A stretch of 64,000 bases of DNA. Source: Actinacidiphila yeochonensis CN732 (GTDB taxonomy: Bacteria; Actinomycetota; Actinomycetes; Streptomycetales; Streptomycetaceae). Positions 1 through 8,628 of the stretch are shown here, piece after piece. A program made the translations under genes and the position numbers. Position 1 is the stretch's first letter. Every line of letters begins with the position of its first letter. Below the pieces are notes generated by a model that saw nothing but the letters and a program-made list of their open reading frames with translations, ran no database searches and was not told where the DNA came from. Location of the stretch: assembly GCF_000745345.1 (NCBI RefSeq), contig NZ_JQNR01000003.1, positions 558,001 through 622,000 of the forward strand. Reading direction: 5' to 3'.

Positions 1-494
1 AGCACCGCCGACAGGTGGTGGAAGGCGGCGGTGACCCGGGAGTCCGGCAGCAGCGCGGCGGCCTGCTGGGCGGCGCTGCCCTCGTCGGGGGTGAGCGCGT
101 AGGCACCCTGCTTGTCGAAGCCGAGCGGGTTGACGCAGTCGACGACGAGCTTCCCCGCCAGCACCTCCCGCAGCCCCTCCAGCGTCTTGGCGTGGCCCTC
201 CCACGGCACCGCGACGATGACGACGTTGCTGCGGCGGGCGCACTCCTCGTTGTCGGTGCCGGCCACGGGCACGGCGGGGGCCGGGTCCAGGGCGTTCAGC
301 TCGGACGCGGCCGCCTCGGCCCGGGCGGCGTCGCGGGACCCGACCACCACCCGCTGCCCGGCGCGGGCCAGCCGGTAGGCCAGGCCGCGCCCCTGGTCGC
401 CGGTCCCGCCCAGCACGCCGACGGTCAGCCCGGAGACGTCGGGCAGCGCCCACGGGTCCTTGGGCGCGGGCTTCTTCTGTTCAGCGCTAGTCAT
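1..494 (-). CDS. npdG: NADPH-dependent F420 reductase (3' end beyond window)
   Basis: Transfers hydride between coenzyme F420 and NADP(H) in the cytosol. The frame begins at ATG 494 on the minus strand and runs off the left edge, giving about 164 residues. After a short leader the Rossmann motif GVLGGTGDQGRG is visible, followed by a GSR-type phosphate-binding turn and a VPWEGH segment, all typical of the family. The fold and motif order are seen directly; the substrate is assigned from the family. Only the N-terminal two thirds are present, so length cannot be checked. Confidence 0.85.
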   Translation of the reverse strand, partial: MTSAEQKKPAPKDPWALPDVSGLTVGVLGGTGDQGRGLAYRLARAGQRVVVGSRDAARAEAAASELNALDPAPAVPVAGTDNEECARRSNVVIVAVPWEGHAKTLEGLREVLAGKLVVDCVNPLGFDKQGAYALTPDEGSAAQQAAALLPDSRVTAAFHHLSAV

Positions 495-608
495 GGTCCA
501 CATCGTCGCACCCGCCCGCCGGAGCCGTGCGCCGCCGTCCCGCCCGCCGTGTGCCGCCATCCCGCCCCGCCCCGCGCCCGACCGCCGGTCGGGGCCGTCC
601 CGGCGGCC

Positions 609-1277
609 TCAGGGGTGGAACCGCCACCGGCCCTCGGAGACGACCTCCACCTCGCCGTCCGCGACCCGGACCGCCGAGTCGTCGTCGAGGAAGTAGACCG
701 GGAAGTCCGCCCGCGCGACGACCTGATCGGCCCAGGCGTCGTCCCGCTCGGGGAAGTGCGGTGAGTACAGGTGCGGCTTCAGGTACCAGTCGAAGAGGCC
801 GAACGGCGGCTCCACCGTGGCCGCGCCCAGCGCGTGCAGGTCGGCGGTGTCGCCCATGACCTCGGCGGAGCGCTCGTCCAGGCGCCGGCTGAAGATCATC
901 GACCCGGCGCTCACCCCGACGTAGACACGGCTCTCCAGGGCCTCCAGGAAGTCGTCGGCCAGGCCGGCGCGGGTGAGGCTCCGCGCGAGGTGGTACTGGT
1001 TGCCGCCGCCGACGTGGACGACGTCGGCGTGCAGCAGCCGGTCGAGCACCATCCGCCGGGGCAGGCCGTTCGGCTCCAGGATGTCGAACTCGCGCCAGCC
1101 GAGGCCGTGCAGCTCGTTGAGGCCGCCGAGGACCCAGCCGTGGTCGCCGGGCTCGGCGAAGGACGCGGTGGGGAGGTGGACGAGGTTCGCCGACGCGAAC
1201 GGCCTGCCCAGCATGGCGCGCAGCGCGTCCCGCAGTGTTCCGTTGCTCAGGCCGCTCGCGGTCAGGAGAAGGTTCAC
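609..1277 (-). CDS. Peptidase E (S51 family dipeptidase)
   Basis: A 222-residue protein matching the usual length of alpha-aspartyl dipeptidase / peptidase E. It opens with a strand-turn like NLLLTASGL, has a GGGNQ motif near residue 85 and the nucleophile elbow GVSAGS (Ser in G-x-S-A-G), as in S51 serine peptidases. The GTG at 1277 was chosen because it places the first beta strand at the N-terminus; the longer open frame upstream is low-complexity. No strong ribosome site is seen before this GTG, so the start is moderately secure. Confidence 0.8.
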   Translation of the reverse strand: MNLLLTASGLSNGTLRDALRAMLGRPFASANLVHLPTASFAEPGDHGWVLGGLNELHGLGWREFDILEPNGLPRRMVLDRLLHADVVHVGGGNQYHLARSLTRAGLADDFLEALESRVYVGVSAGSMIFSRRLDERSAEVMGDTADLHALGAATVEPPFGLFDWYLKPHLYSPHFPERDDAWADQVVARADFPVYFLDDDSAVRVADGEVEVVSEGRWRFHP

Positions 1278-1452
1278 GGGGCGAGGCAACCACAGCGGCC
1301 GCGCACGGGCAACGCCCTCACCCTTCTCACCCGGGCCGTGGTCCCGCACCGCCGCCGCACCGCCCTCGGACTCCCCCGTCCCGGCGTCCGTCAGGTCGTC
1401 CGGGTCGTCGCCCGGCGGGCGGCAGGCGGCAGGCGGCAGGCGGCAGGCGGCC

Positions 1453-1647
1453 TCAGTCCTGGGAGTCCCACTCGTCGTTGCGCTCCGCGACCCGCTCCAT
1501 GGCGTGCTCGGCCTCGGCGCGCGAGGCATAGGGACCGAAGCGGTTCTTGGCCGGGCACTCGGGCCCCTCCTCGACCTTCTGGTGCTTGAGGCAGTAGAAC
1601 CACTCACCCGGCTTGCCGGCCGGCCGGTTCGCCTTGTGGAACGCCAT
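1453..1647 (-). CDS. Small conserved SPOR-like protein
   Basis: A 64-residue protein with a GGAGG ribosome site 7 bases before ATG 1647. It contains a WFYCLKH segment, an [11 protein letters not shown] segment and a following helix with AEAE, resembling the short SPOR-like proteins common in Streptomyces. Two cysteines (CLKH, ECPA) are present, but no enzyme motif. It diverges from map (start 1724) across a 76-base spacer. Function is unknown; peptidoglycan binding is only suggested by the resemblance. Confidence 0.65.
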   Translation of the reverse strand: MAFHKANRPAGKPGEWFYCLKHQKVEEGPECPAKNRFGPYASRAEAEHAMERVAERNDEWDSQD

Positions 1648-1723
1648 GACGCCTCCTTCGCCGCGCGACGGTCGCCGCCCTCGTGGCCATCGTGCCCGAT
1701 GCCGCGCCGATACACTCGTCGGC

Positions 1724-2578
1724 ATGTCTGGTCAGCTCCTCGTACCCGGAAAGCAGTCGCCCACGCGCCAGGTGCCCGCTTCGATCCCGCGCCCCGAGTA
1801 CGTGGGCAGGCCCGGACCCGCGCCGTACACCGGCGCCGAGGTGCAGGACGCGGAGACCGTCGAGCGGATGCGCCTCGCCTCCCGGATCGCCGCGCGGGCG
1901 ATGGAGGAGGCGGCGAAGGCCGTCGCCCCCGGCGTCACCACCGACGAGCTGGACCGGATCGCCCACGAGTACATCGTCGCCGCGGGCGCGTACCCGTCCG
2001 ACCTGGGCTACCGCGGCTTCCCCAAGAGCATCTGCACCTCCCTCAACGAGGTGATCTGCCACGGCATCCCGGACTCCACGGTGCTGCGCGACGGCGACAT
2101 CGTGAACCTCGACGTGACCGCGTACATCGGCGGCGTGCACGGCGACTGCAACGCCACCTACCTGGTGGGCGACGTGGCCGAGGAGTCGCGGCTGCTGGTG
2201 GAGCGGACCCGCGAGTCGCTGCGCCGGGCCATCGCGGCGGTGCGGCCGGGGCGGCAGATCAACGTGATCGGCCGGGTCATCGAGTCGTACGCCAAGCGCT
2301 TCGGGTACGGCGTGGTGCGGGACTTCACCGGCCACGGCATCCACACGTCGTTCCACTCCGGGCTGATCATCCCGCACTACGACGACCCGCGGGCCACCAC
2401 GGTGATGCGCCCCGGCATGACGTTCACCATCGAGCCGATGCTGACGCTGGGCACCCACGAGTACGAGATGTGGGACGACGGGTGGACCGTGGTCACCAAG
2501 GACCGCAGCCGCACGGCCCAGTTCGAGCACACGCTGGTGGTCACCGCCGACGGCGCCGAGGTCCTGACGCTCCCGTGA
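1724..2578 (+). CDS. map: Type I methionine aminopeptidase
   Basis: Removes the initiator methionine from nascent proteins, using two metal ions. The protein has 284 residues. The metal ligands of the pita-bread fold are visible in order: Asp in NLDVTA, Asp in HGDCN, His in GHGIH, Glu in TIEPM and Glu in FEHT. The N-terminal extension of about 40 residues with a Pro-rich turn is usual for the actinobacterial form. There is no ribosome site before ATG 1724; a TACACT box lies about 8 bases upstream, which suggests a leaderless transcript (inference). Confidence 0.93.
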   Translation: MSGQLLVPGKQSPTRQVPASIPRPEYVGRPGPAPYTGAEVQDAETVERMRLASRIAARAMEEAAKAVAPGVTTDELDRIAHEYIVAAGAYPSDLGYRGFPKSICTSLNEVICHGIPDSTVLRDGDIVNLDVTAYIGGVHGDCNATYLVGDVAEESRLLVERTRESLRRAIAAVRPGRQINVIGRVIESYAKRFGYGVVRDFTGHGIHTSFHSGLIIPHYDDPRATTVMRPGMTFTIEPMLTLGTHEYEMWDDGWTVVTKDRSRTAQFEHTLVVTADGAEVLTLP

Positions 2579-2651
2579 CACGCGCCGCCCGGTAGGGTTG
2601 CGCCGATCCCGCCGGGGGGCCGGCCGGGGACCGAAGGGGAGCCGACGCGCC

Positions 2652-3620
2652 ATGATCCGCCGCAGGTTGGGCCTCGGGGCCGCCGTCACCGCGCTGGCCG
2701 TGCCGCTGTCGGGGTGCGTGACCGTGCACGGCGAGCGGGCGCTGATCCCCTCGGTCAGCCGGGCCGAGGCGGCGCAGGTGCTGGCCCACTTCGCGGACCG
2801 CAACACCGCGGCCAAGCGGGCGTTCGACGAGCGGATCATCGCCTCCGTCGAGGCGGGACCGCTGGGCACGATCGACCAGGCCGGGATGCGCGCCAAGCAC
2901 GCCGACGCGCCGGGCGGCAACAAGAGCCTCACACCGCTGCGGTTCTCCGACACCAGGTACGCCATACCCGAGCAGCGCGGCTGGCCGAAGTTCTTCGTGG
3001 CCGACACCCGCACCAACCGCAACGGCGACGCCCGTTGGCTGCTGGCCTTCCGCCGCGACAGCCCGGACGCCCCCTGGAGGGCGGACTTCCTCGGCGTCGC
3101 CGCGCCCGGGCAGGTGCCGGACCTCGCCACCGACAAGGCCGGTCACGCCATCCCCGTACCGGCGGCCGGCACGAACCTCTCCGTCCAGCCCGGCAAGCTC
3201 AGCGACGCCTACGCCGCCTACCTGGGCGGGGCCTCCGGCGGTCCGGAGTTCGCGGCCGGCACCGCCACCTCCGCCCTGCGGCAGCTCCACACCGCGGAGC
3301 AGCACGGCACGAACACGGTGACGCAGTACGCCGACCAGGGCGACAGCGCGGGCGACTTCGCCCCGATCGCGCTGCGTACCCGGGACGGCGGCGCGCTGGT
3401 CTTCTTCGGCTCCCGCCACCAGATCCGCGCCACCTTCCGGGCCGGCTACCAGCTCGACCTCGACAAGGACACGCAGGCGCTGACCACGGGCACGCCGAAG
3501 ACGTCGATCACGCTCTCCCGGGTGGCCCAGGAGGTCGCGGAGGTCCCGCCGCGGTCCGCGGGCGGCAAGGTGGCCGTCCTCAGCCGGCTGGACGGGCTGG
3601 TCGGCGCGAAGGGCGAGTAG
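2652..3620 (+). CDS. Secreted lipoprotein of unknown function
   Basis: A 322-residue protein with an Arg-rich n-region, a hydrophobic stretch and a lipobox LSGC (Cys about residue 22), so it should be exported and lipid-anchored. The mature part is an alpha/beta domain without cysteine clusters or recognisable catalytic motifs, and resembles the large uncharacterised lipoproteins common in Streptomyces. ATG 2652 was chosen because it puts the signal peptide at the N-terminus; a weak GGGAG site lies before it. It follows map by 73 bases and may be read with it. Confidence 0.75.
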   Translation: MIRRRLGLGAAVTALAVPLSGCVTVHGERALIPSVSRAEAAQVLAHFADRNTAAKRAFDERIIASVEAGPLGTIDQAGMRAKHADAPGGNKSLTPLRFSDTRYAIPEQRGWPKFFVADTRTNRNGDARWLLAFRRDSPDAPWRADFLGVAAPGQVPDLATDKAGHAIPVPAAGTNLSVQPGKLSDAYAAYLGGASGGPEFAAGTATSALRQLHTAEQHGTNTVTQYADQGDSAGDFAPIALRTRDGGALVFFGSRHQIRATFRAGYQLDLDKDTQALTTGTPKTSITLSRVAQEVAEVPPRSAGGKVAVLSRLDGLVGAKGE

Positions 3621-3725
3621 CGCCCCGGCCGCTGCCGCCCACCCGGGTGCCTCCCGGCCGCCGCGCGGAACCGCCTGGGACCGGCCGGGACGGTGCGGGG
3701 GGCGACTGCGGAGGAGCGCCTCGGC

Positions 3726-4481
3726 TCAGCGGCCCCAGGCCAGGGACTCGCTCTCCGGCTCGTACCCGAACTGGGCACAGGCGTCGGTGAGGATGTCCAG
3801 CACCGGCAGCGGGTCGGGCAGCGGGAGGTCCGGGCCGAGGTCGGGCAGCCAGCGCACGATGTCCCCGGAGGGCAGCCGGGCCGGCGGCAGCAGGACGTAG
3901 CTTCCGCGGCAGTGCCAGCGGATGCCGGGGCGCTCCTCGGCGGTCTCCGGGTGGCTGTCCAGCTCGCAGGGCCACCACTCGTCCTCGTCGGCGGGGGTGC
4001 CGCGGGTCTCGGTGAAGAAGAGCATCCGCTCCTCGCCGAGCGCGGCGACCGGGCCGAGCGTGGCGGCGTCGGCGCTCAGCCGCTCCAGCGCGACCAGGCC
4101 GGCCTCCACCGGTACGTCGAGCACGTCGACGTGCTCGCCGGTGGCGGCGACGACGTTGGCCATCGGGTGGACCCGCAGCCAGTCCTCGACCCGCTGCGGG
4201 TCGGTGGACGCCTGGGTCTGCCAGGCCGGGGAGATGGGGTGCAGGCCCGGGATGGGACAGCCGATGCGCTCGCAGGAGCAGCCGAACCCGTCCGGGTGGG
4301 CGGCCGGCGCCACCGGGAAGCCGGCGCGGACGGCGGCGCGGATCAGGTCGTCGCGGTCCGGGTCGGGCAGCTGGGGGCGGGCGGAACGACTGGCGCGGCC
4401 GGATCGGGGAGCCCGGGCGGGACCGGAGGAGCCGTCCTGGCGGCGGCGCAGCCAGTCGGACAACCTGTTCATTCCTGCCAT
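3726..4481 (-). CDS. Prim-pol (bifunctional DNA primase/polymerase N-terminal) domain protein
   Basis: A 251-residue protein. After a basic, linker-like first 40 residues it shows the prim-pol signature arrangement: GFPVAPA, a Cys-rich CSCERIGCPIPG turn, the HPISPAWQTQAS segment, and then ATGEHVDVLDV, which carries the acidic pair expected for metal binding. Stand-alone versions are common in actinomycetes; whether they polymerise DNA is not known. ATG 4481 has a GGAGC ribosome site; ATG 4472 is an alternative. It diverges from the heme oxygenase gene. Confidence 0.75.
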   Translation of the reverse strand: MAGMNRLSDWLRRRQDGSSGPARAPRSGRASRSARPQLPDPDRDDLIRAAVRAGFPVAPAAHPDGFGCSCERIGCPIPGLHPISPAWQTQASTDPQRVEDWLRVHPMANVVAATGEHVDVLDVPVEAGLVALERLSADAATLGPVAALGEERMLFFTETRGTPADEDEWWPCELDSHPETAEERPGIRWHCRGSYVLLPPARLPSGDIVRWLPDLGPDLPLPDPLPVLDILTDACAQFGYEPESESLAWGR

Positions 4482-4676
4482 CGAGCTCCTTCCCTCTCCC
4501 CCGACCTCCCCCGGGGCCGTGTGGATCCACGGTACGCGGGCGGTGGAGGACATCCTGCCTTCTGGCCGGATTGAACACCCACTCGGGGTGGAACTCTTCC
4601 CTGCGCGGAGGCTTTTCCCGACAACGCGTCGGCAAAGTCCCGAGCGGCCGGGTAGGCTCCGACCGGGTACCACTTC

Positions 4677-4742
4677 GCCGACGGTCAGCCGACGGTCAGC
4701 AGACAGCTCAGCCGACGCTCAGCAGACATCCAGCCGACGACG
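4677..4742 (+). repeat. Six 11-12 bp direct repeats upstream of heme oxygenase
   Basis: Near-identical units of the form GC(C/A)GAC(G/A)(G/C)TCA follow one another: 4677-4687, 4688-4698, 4699-4710, 4711-4721, 4722-4732 and a partial copy from 4733. The period matches one helical turn. The array ends about 60 bases before the TTG start of the heme oxygenase gene, within the divergent spacer shared with the prim-pol gene. Confidence 0.75.
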
Positions 4743-4802
4743 CCAGTCCGGCGCCGGGACCGCCTCCGCGGGTGTCCGGCACGAGCCCCGGGAGGTCACC
4801 CC

Positions 4803-5555
4803 TTGACACCGCCGACACCGCCCACCCCGTCCTCCGTGCCCGAAGCACCCCACGCGTCCCGCTCGCCCCACGCGCCCGATGGGTCCGCCCGCCACACCGG
4901 GCCGGCCACCGCCGCGCCGTTCTCCGAGGTCATCCGGGACGCCACCCGCGCGCAGCACACCGAGGCGGAGGGCACGGCGTTCATGCGGGACATGCTGGAC
5001 GGCTCCCTCGGCGTCGAGGCGTACGCCCGCTACACCGAGCAGCTCTGGTTCGTCTACCGGGCCCTGGAGCGGGGCGCCGGCGCCCTGGCCGGCGACCCGG
5101 TGGCCGGCCCCTTCCTCGACCCCGGCCTCACCCGCCTGCCCGCCCTCGAACGCGACCTGGCCCACCTGTGGGGCCCGGCCTGGCGGGACCGGACCCGCGC
5201 CCTTCCGGCCACCACCGCGTACGCCGACCGCGTCGCCGAGGTGGCCGCGCGCTGGCCGGGCGGCTACGTCGCCCACCACTACACCCGCTACCTCGGCGAC
5301 CTCTCGGGCGGCCAGGTGGTGCGCGGCAGCGTGGAGAAGACCTTCGGCTTCGCCCACAAGGGGGACGGCGTGCGGTTCTACGTCTTCGACGCCCTCCCCA
5401 ACCCGGCGGCCTTCAAGCGCGACTACCGCGCCCGCCTCGACGCCCTGCCCGTCCCCCCGGCCGAGCAGGAGCGCGTGGTGGACGAGTGCCGGCTGGCCTT
5501 CCGCCTCAACACGGCCCTCTTCACCGAGCTGGGCACGGAGTTCACCGCGGCCTGA
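4803..5555 (+). CDS. Biliverdin-producing heme oxygenase
   Basis: Opens heme to biliverdin, CO and iron. The 250-residue all-helical protein has the proximal heme His in TRAQHTEAE (about His52), an early FMRDMLDG helix and the distal-helix glycines GDLSGGQ near residues 164-170, all diagnostic. A Pro/Ser-rich tail of about 38 residues precedes the domain. TTG 4803 is used because no ATG or GTG precedes the first helix in frame and a GGGAGG site lies 6-8 bases upstream. No heme-uptake genes are adjacent. The 11 bp repeats just upstream are a plausible control site. Confidence 0.9.
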   Translation: MTPPTPPTPSSVPEAPHASRSPHAPDGSARHTGPATAAPFSEVIRDATRAQHTEAEGTAFMRDMLDGSLGVEAYARYTEQLWFVYRALERGAGALAGDPVAGPFLDPGLTRLPALERDLAHLWGPAWRDRTRALPATTAYADRVAEVAARWPGGYVAHHYTRYLGDLSGGQVVRGSVEKTFGFAHKGDGVRFYVFDALPNPAAFKRDYRARLDALPVPPAEQERVVDECRLAFRLNTALFTELGTEFTAA

Positions 5556-5645
5556 GCCGCCGCCCCGGCCGCCCCGGCCGCCCCGGCGCTCCCGGGACTC
5601 CGCTGCTCCGCCGCTCCCGGGGCCCCACCGCTCACCACTCCCAGT

Positions 5646-5689
5646 GGCCGTCCGACCCGACCCGCCGCGCGGCGGCAGGTCGGACGGCC
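5646..5689 (+). terminator. Strong hairpin downstream of heme oxygenase
   Basis: A perfect 12 bp inverted repeat (5646-5657 against 5678-5689) encloses a second GC palindrome CCGCCGCGCGGCGG. It sits 90 bases after the heme oxygenase stop. There is no U-tract, as is usual in Streptomyces. The rest of the spacer up to 6089 holds no gene that I can support; the AAAACG/ACAATTCAG patch near 5980-6000 may belong to the promoter of the next gene. Confidence 0.7.
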
Positions 5690-6089
5690 GCGCCGTTCCG
5701 CTCGGCACGGGCCGGGCCGGGTCAGGCCGCGCCGGCCGCGTCAGGCCGCGTCTGCGACGTCTGAGATTCCTGGCATGCCTTGGGGTTCCTGAGATACCCG
5801 GGACGCTGACCCGCCCGACACCTGACGGAAACACGCCACCCGCGAACCCCCTTGCCCTGCCCGGTTGTTGAGCGGTGCCGGAGACGGCGGCGACCACCCC
5901 GAAACGCCGCGGAAACAGCGCCGAAACCCCGGCGTACCCGGCCGGCGAACCGGATTCGGCGAAAAGCCGCGCGGGCCGCAAAACGGGCGCACAATTCAGT
6001 CATCGGCACCGTGTCCCCGCTCCGGACGACCGTCCGTCAGGAGGACTCCGTGCCCACCAGGCACTCAACCACCCCCTGAGGAGCCCACA

Positions 6090-6902
6090 TTGCGCATCGC
6101 CCGACCCCGCCGGTACCTGATGTGCCCGCCGGCGCACTTCCGGATCGCGTACTCGATCAACCCGTGGATGGACCCGCGCAAGCCGGTCGATCCCGCGCTC
6201 GCGCTGCTCCAGTGGGAGGACCTGCGCGACCGCTACCAGGCCCTCGGCCACACCGTCGAGGTGCTGGACCCGCTGCCGGAGCTGCCCGACATGGTGTTCG
6301 CGGCCAACGGCGCCACGGTGGTGGACGGGCGGGTGCTGGGCGCGCGGTTCGCCAACCCCGAACGGGCCGCGGAGGCGCCGGCCCACCTGGAGTGGTTCCG
6401 CGCGCGGGGCGGTCTGGAGGTGCGGGAGCCGGTGCACGTCAACGAGGGCGAGGGGGACTTCGCGGTCACCTCGTCGTGGGTGCTGGCCGGGCAGGGGTTC
6501 CGCAGCAGCCCGCTGGCGCACGACGAGGCGCAGGAGTTCTTCCGCCGCCCGGTGATCAGCCTGGAGCTGACCGACCCGCGCTTCTACCACCTGGACACCG
6601 CGCTCGCGGTACTGGACGACGCGGCCGACGAGGTCATGTACCACCCGGACGCCTTCTCCCCCGGCAGCCGAGCGGTGCTGGAACGGCTCTTCCCCGACGC
6701 GCTGCTGGCCACCGAGGAGGACGCGGCGGCCTTCGGGCTCAACGCCGTCAGCGACGGCCGCAACGTGGTACTGCCGCTCGCGGCGGCGGGGCTGTACGCG
6801 CCGCTGCGGGAGCGCGGCTACGTGCCGGTGGGCGTGGACGTCTCCGAACTGCACAAGGCGGGCGGCAGCGTGAAGTGCTGCACCCAGGAGATCCGGCCGT
6901 AG
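6090..6902 (+). CDS. ddaH: Dimethylarginine dimethylaminohydrolase / amidinotransferase-family hydrolase
   Basis: A 270-residue pentein-fold enzyme predicted to hydrolyse (methyl)arginine to citrulline and an amine. Visible landmarks are FRIAYSINPWM near the start, MVFAANGATVV, the NEGEGDF acidic loop, FYHLDTALAVL carrying the catalytic His, and the terminal nucleophile in VKCCTQE (Cys263/264). TTG 6090 is preferred to ATG 6120 because it adds the first strand and is preceded by GAGGAG. The usual partner, an ornithine aminotransferase, is not adjacent, so substrate specificity is inferred only. Confidence 0.85.
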   Translation: MRIARPRRYLMCPPAHFRIAYSINPWMDPRKPVDPALALLQWEDLRDRYQALGHTVEVLDPLPELPDMVFAANGATVVDGRVLGARFANPERAAEAPAHLEWFRARGGLEVREPVHVNEGEGDFAVTSSWVLAGQGFRSSPLAHDEAQEFFRRPVISLELTDPRFYHLDTALAVLDDAADEVMYHPDAFSPGSRAVLERLFPDALLATEEDAAAFGLNAVSDGRNVVLPLAAAGLYAPLRERGYVPVGVDVSELHKAGGSVKCCTQEIRP

Positions 6903-6923
6903 GCCCTGTCCGCGGCCCGGGGC

Positions 6924-6965
6924 CGTGACCCGGAGCCCGTGACCCGGAGCCCGTGACCCGGAGCC
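6924..6965 (+). repeat. Three perfect 14 bp tandem repeats
   Basis: The unit CGTGACCCGGAGCC occurs three times without a mismatch, followed by a partial CGGAGCCCG. It fills most of the 115-base spacer between the DDAH-like gene and the oxidoreductase. Confidence 0.8.
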
Positions 6966-7017
6966 CGGAGCCCGCCCCCCGAGGTCCGGGCCCGCGGCCC
7001 GGCGCTAGATTGCCGGG

Positions 7018-8628
7018 ATGACGTCTGCCGCGTACGACACCGTGATCGTCGGCGGCGGCCACAACGCCCTCGTGGCCGCCGCCTACCTGGCCCGGGCGGG
7101 CCGCTCCACCGCCGTACTGGAACGGCTGCCGGCCGTCGGCGGGGCGGCCGTGTCCACCCGTGCCTTCCCGGGGGTCGACGCGCGGCTGTCGCGCTACTCG
7201 TACCTCGTCAGCCTGCTGCCCCGGAAGATCGTCGACGACCTGGGGCTGCGCTTCGCGGTGCGGCGGCGCCGGATCTCCTCGTACACCCCGGTCGGCGGCG
7301 GCGGGCTGCTGGTGGACGCGGGCGACGAGGCGCGTACCCGGGAGCAGTTCGCGCGGCTGACCGGCTCGGACCGGGAGTTCGAGGCGTGGCGGCGGTTCTA
7401 CGGGATGACCCGGCACGTGGCCGAGCGGGTCTTCCCGACGCTGACCGAGCCGCTGCCCACCCGGGCCGAGCTGGAGCGGCGGGTGGACCACCCGGAGGCG
7501 TGGCGGGCGTTCTTCGAACGGCCGCTGGGCGAGGCGGTGGAGGCGGCCTTCGCGGACGACACCGTACGCGGGGTGGTGCTGACCGACGCGCTGATCGGCA
7601 CGTTCAGCCACGCCCACGATCCGGGCCTGCGGCAGAACCGCTGCTTCCTCTACCACGTGATCGGCGGCGGCACCGGCGACTGGGACGTCCCGGTGGGCGG
7701 GATGGGCGCCCTCACCGGCGCGCTGGCCGACGCGGCGCGGGCGGCGGGCGCCGAGATCCACACCCGGACCGAGGCGGTGGCGCTGTCGGCGGACGGCACG
7801 GCGGCCGAGGTCGTGTGCGCCGACGGCCGGGTGTTCGCCGCCCGGAACGTGCTGGTGGGGGCGGCGCCGACGGTGCTGGACGCGCTGCTGGCGGCGGGCG
7901 GCACCCCGTCCGGGCGCCCGGGGCCGGCGCCGGAGGGGTCCCAGCTGAAGGTGAACATGCTGCTGCGGCGGCTCCCCCGGCTGCGCGACGGCTCCGTGGA
8001 CCCGCGTGAGGCGTTCGCCGGCACGTTCCACGTCGGTGAGGGCTACCGCGAGCTCCGGACCGCCTACGAGCAGGCTGCGGCGGGGCGGCTGCCGGACGCG
8101 CCGCCGTCCGAGGTGTACTGCCACTCGCTCAGCGACCCGTCGATCCTCTCCCCCGAGCTGGCCGCGCGGGGCGTCCACACGCTGACGCTGTTCGGGCTGC
8201 ACGCGCCCGCCCGGCTCTTCGCGGCGGACCCGGAGGGCGCGAAGCGGGCGCTGCTGGCCCGGGTGCTGGAGCGGTTCGACGAGGCCCTGGCCGAACCGCT
8301 GGCGGACTGCCTGGCGGTGGACGGCGACGGCCGGCCGTGCCTGGAGGTGAAGTCGCCGCTGGACCTGGAGGCGGAGGTGGGGCTGCCCGGCGGGCACATC
8401 TTCCACCGCGACCTGTCGTGGCCGTACGACCCGCCGTACGACCCGCCGCGGAGCCCGGCGGAGGGCCCCGCGGCGGGCATGGCCTGCGCGGAGTCGGGCC
8501 AGGTCGGCCGTTGGGGAGTCGGTACGGGGTATGCGAACGTCTATCTATGCGGCGCGGGCGCGGCCCGCGGCGGCGGGGTCAGTGGTGTCCCCGGTCACAA
8601 CGCGGCGATGGCGGTACTGGAGAAGTGA
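7018..8628 (+). CDS. FAD-dependent phytoene desaturase-like oxidoreductase
   Basis: A 536-residue flavoprotein. The dinucleotide-binding motif GGGHNALVAA starts near residue 12, followed by an ERLPAVGG second signature; the C-terminal CGAGAARGGGVSG turn closes the FAD site. Length and motifs match the PYROXD2 / phytoene dehydrogenase-like group rather than true carotenoid desaturases, and no carotenoid genes are nearby. A TAGATT box ends 7 bases before ATG 7018 with no ribosome site, consistent with a leaderless message. Its stop overlaps the corA start. Confidence 0.85.
   Translation: MTSAAYDTVIVGGGHNALVAAAYLARAGRSTAVLERLPAVGGAAVSTRAFPGVDARLSRYSYLVSLLPRKIVDDLGLRFAVRRRRISSYTPVGGGGLLVDAGDEARTREQFARLTGSDREFEAWRRFYGMTRHVAERVFPTLTEPLPTRAELERRVDHPEAWRAFFERPLGEAVEAAFADDTVRGVVLTDALIGTFSHAHDPGLRQNRCFLYHVIGGGTGDWDVPVGGMGALTGALADAARAAGAEIHTRTEAVALSADGTAAEVVCADGRVFAARNVLVGAAPTVLDALLAAGGTPSGRPGPAPEGSQLKVNMLLRRLPRLRDGSVDPREAFAGTFHVGEGYRELRTAYEQAAAGRLPDAPPSEVYCHSLSDPSILSPELAARGVHTLTLFGLHAPARLFAADPEGAKRALLARVLERFDEALAEPLADCLAVDGDGRPCLEVKSPLDLEAEVGLPGGHIFHRDLSWPYDPPYDPPRSPAEGPAAGMACAESGQVGRWGVGTGYANVYLCGAGAARGGGVSGVPGHNAAMAVLEK

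Noticed and set aside
4700..5981. Long minus-strand open frame opposite heme oxygenase
   Set aside because: Composition is Gly/Arg/Val shadow sequence with no ribosome site; the plus strand carries a clear heme oxygenase.
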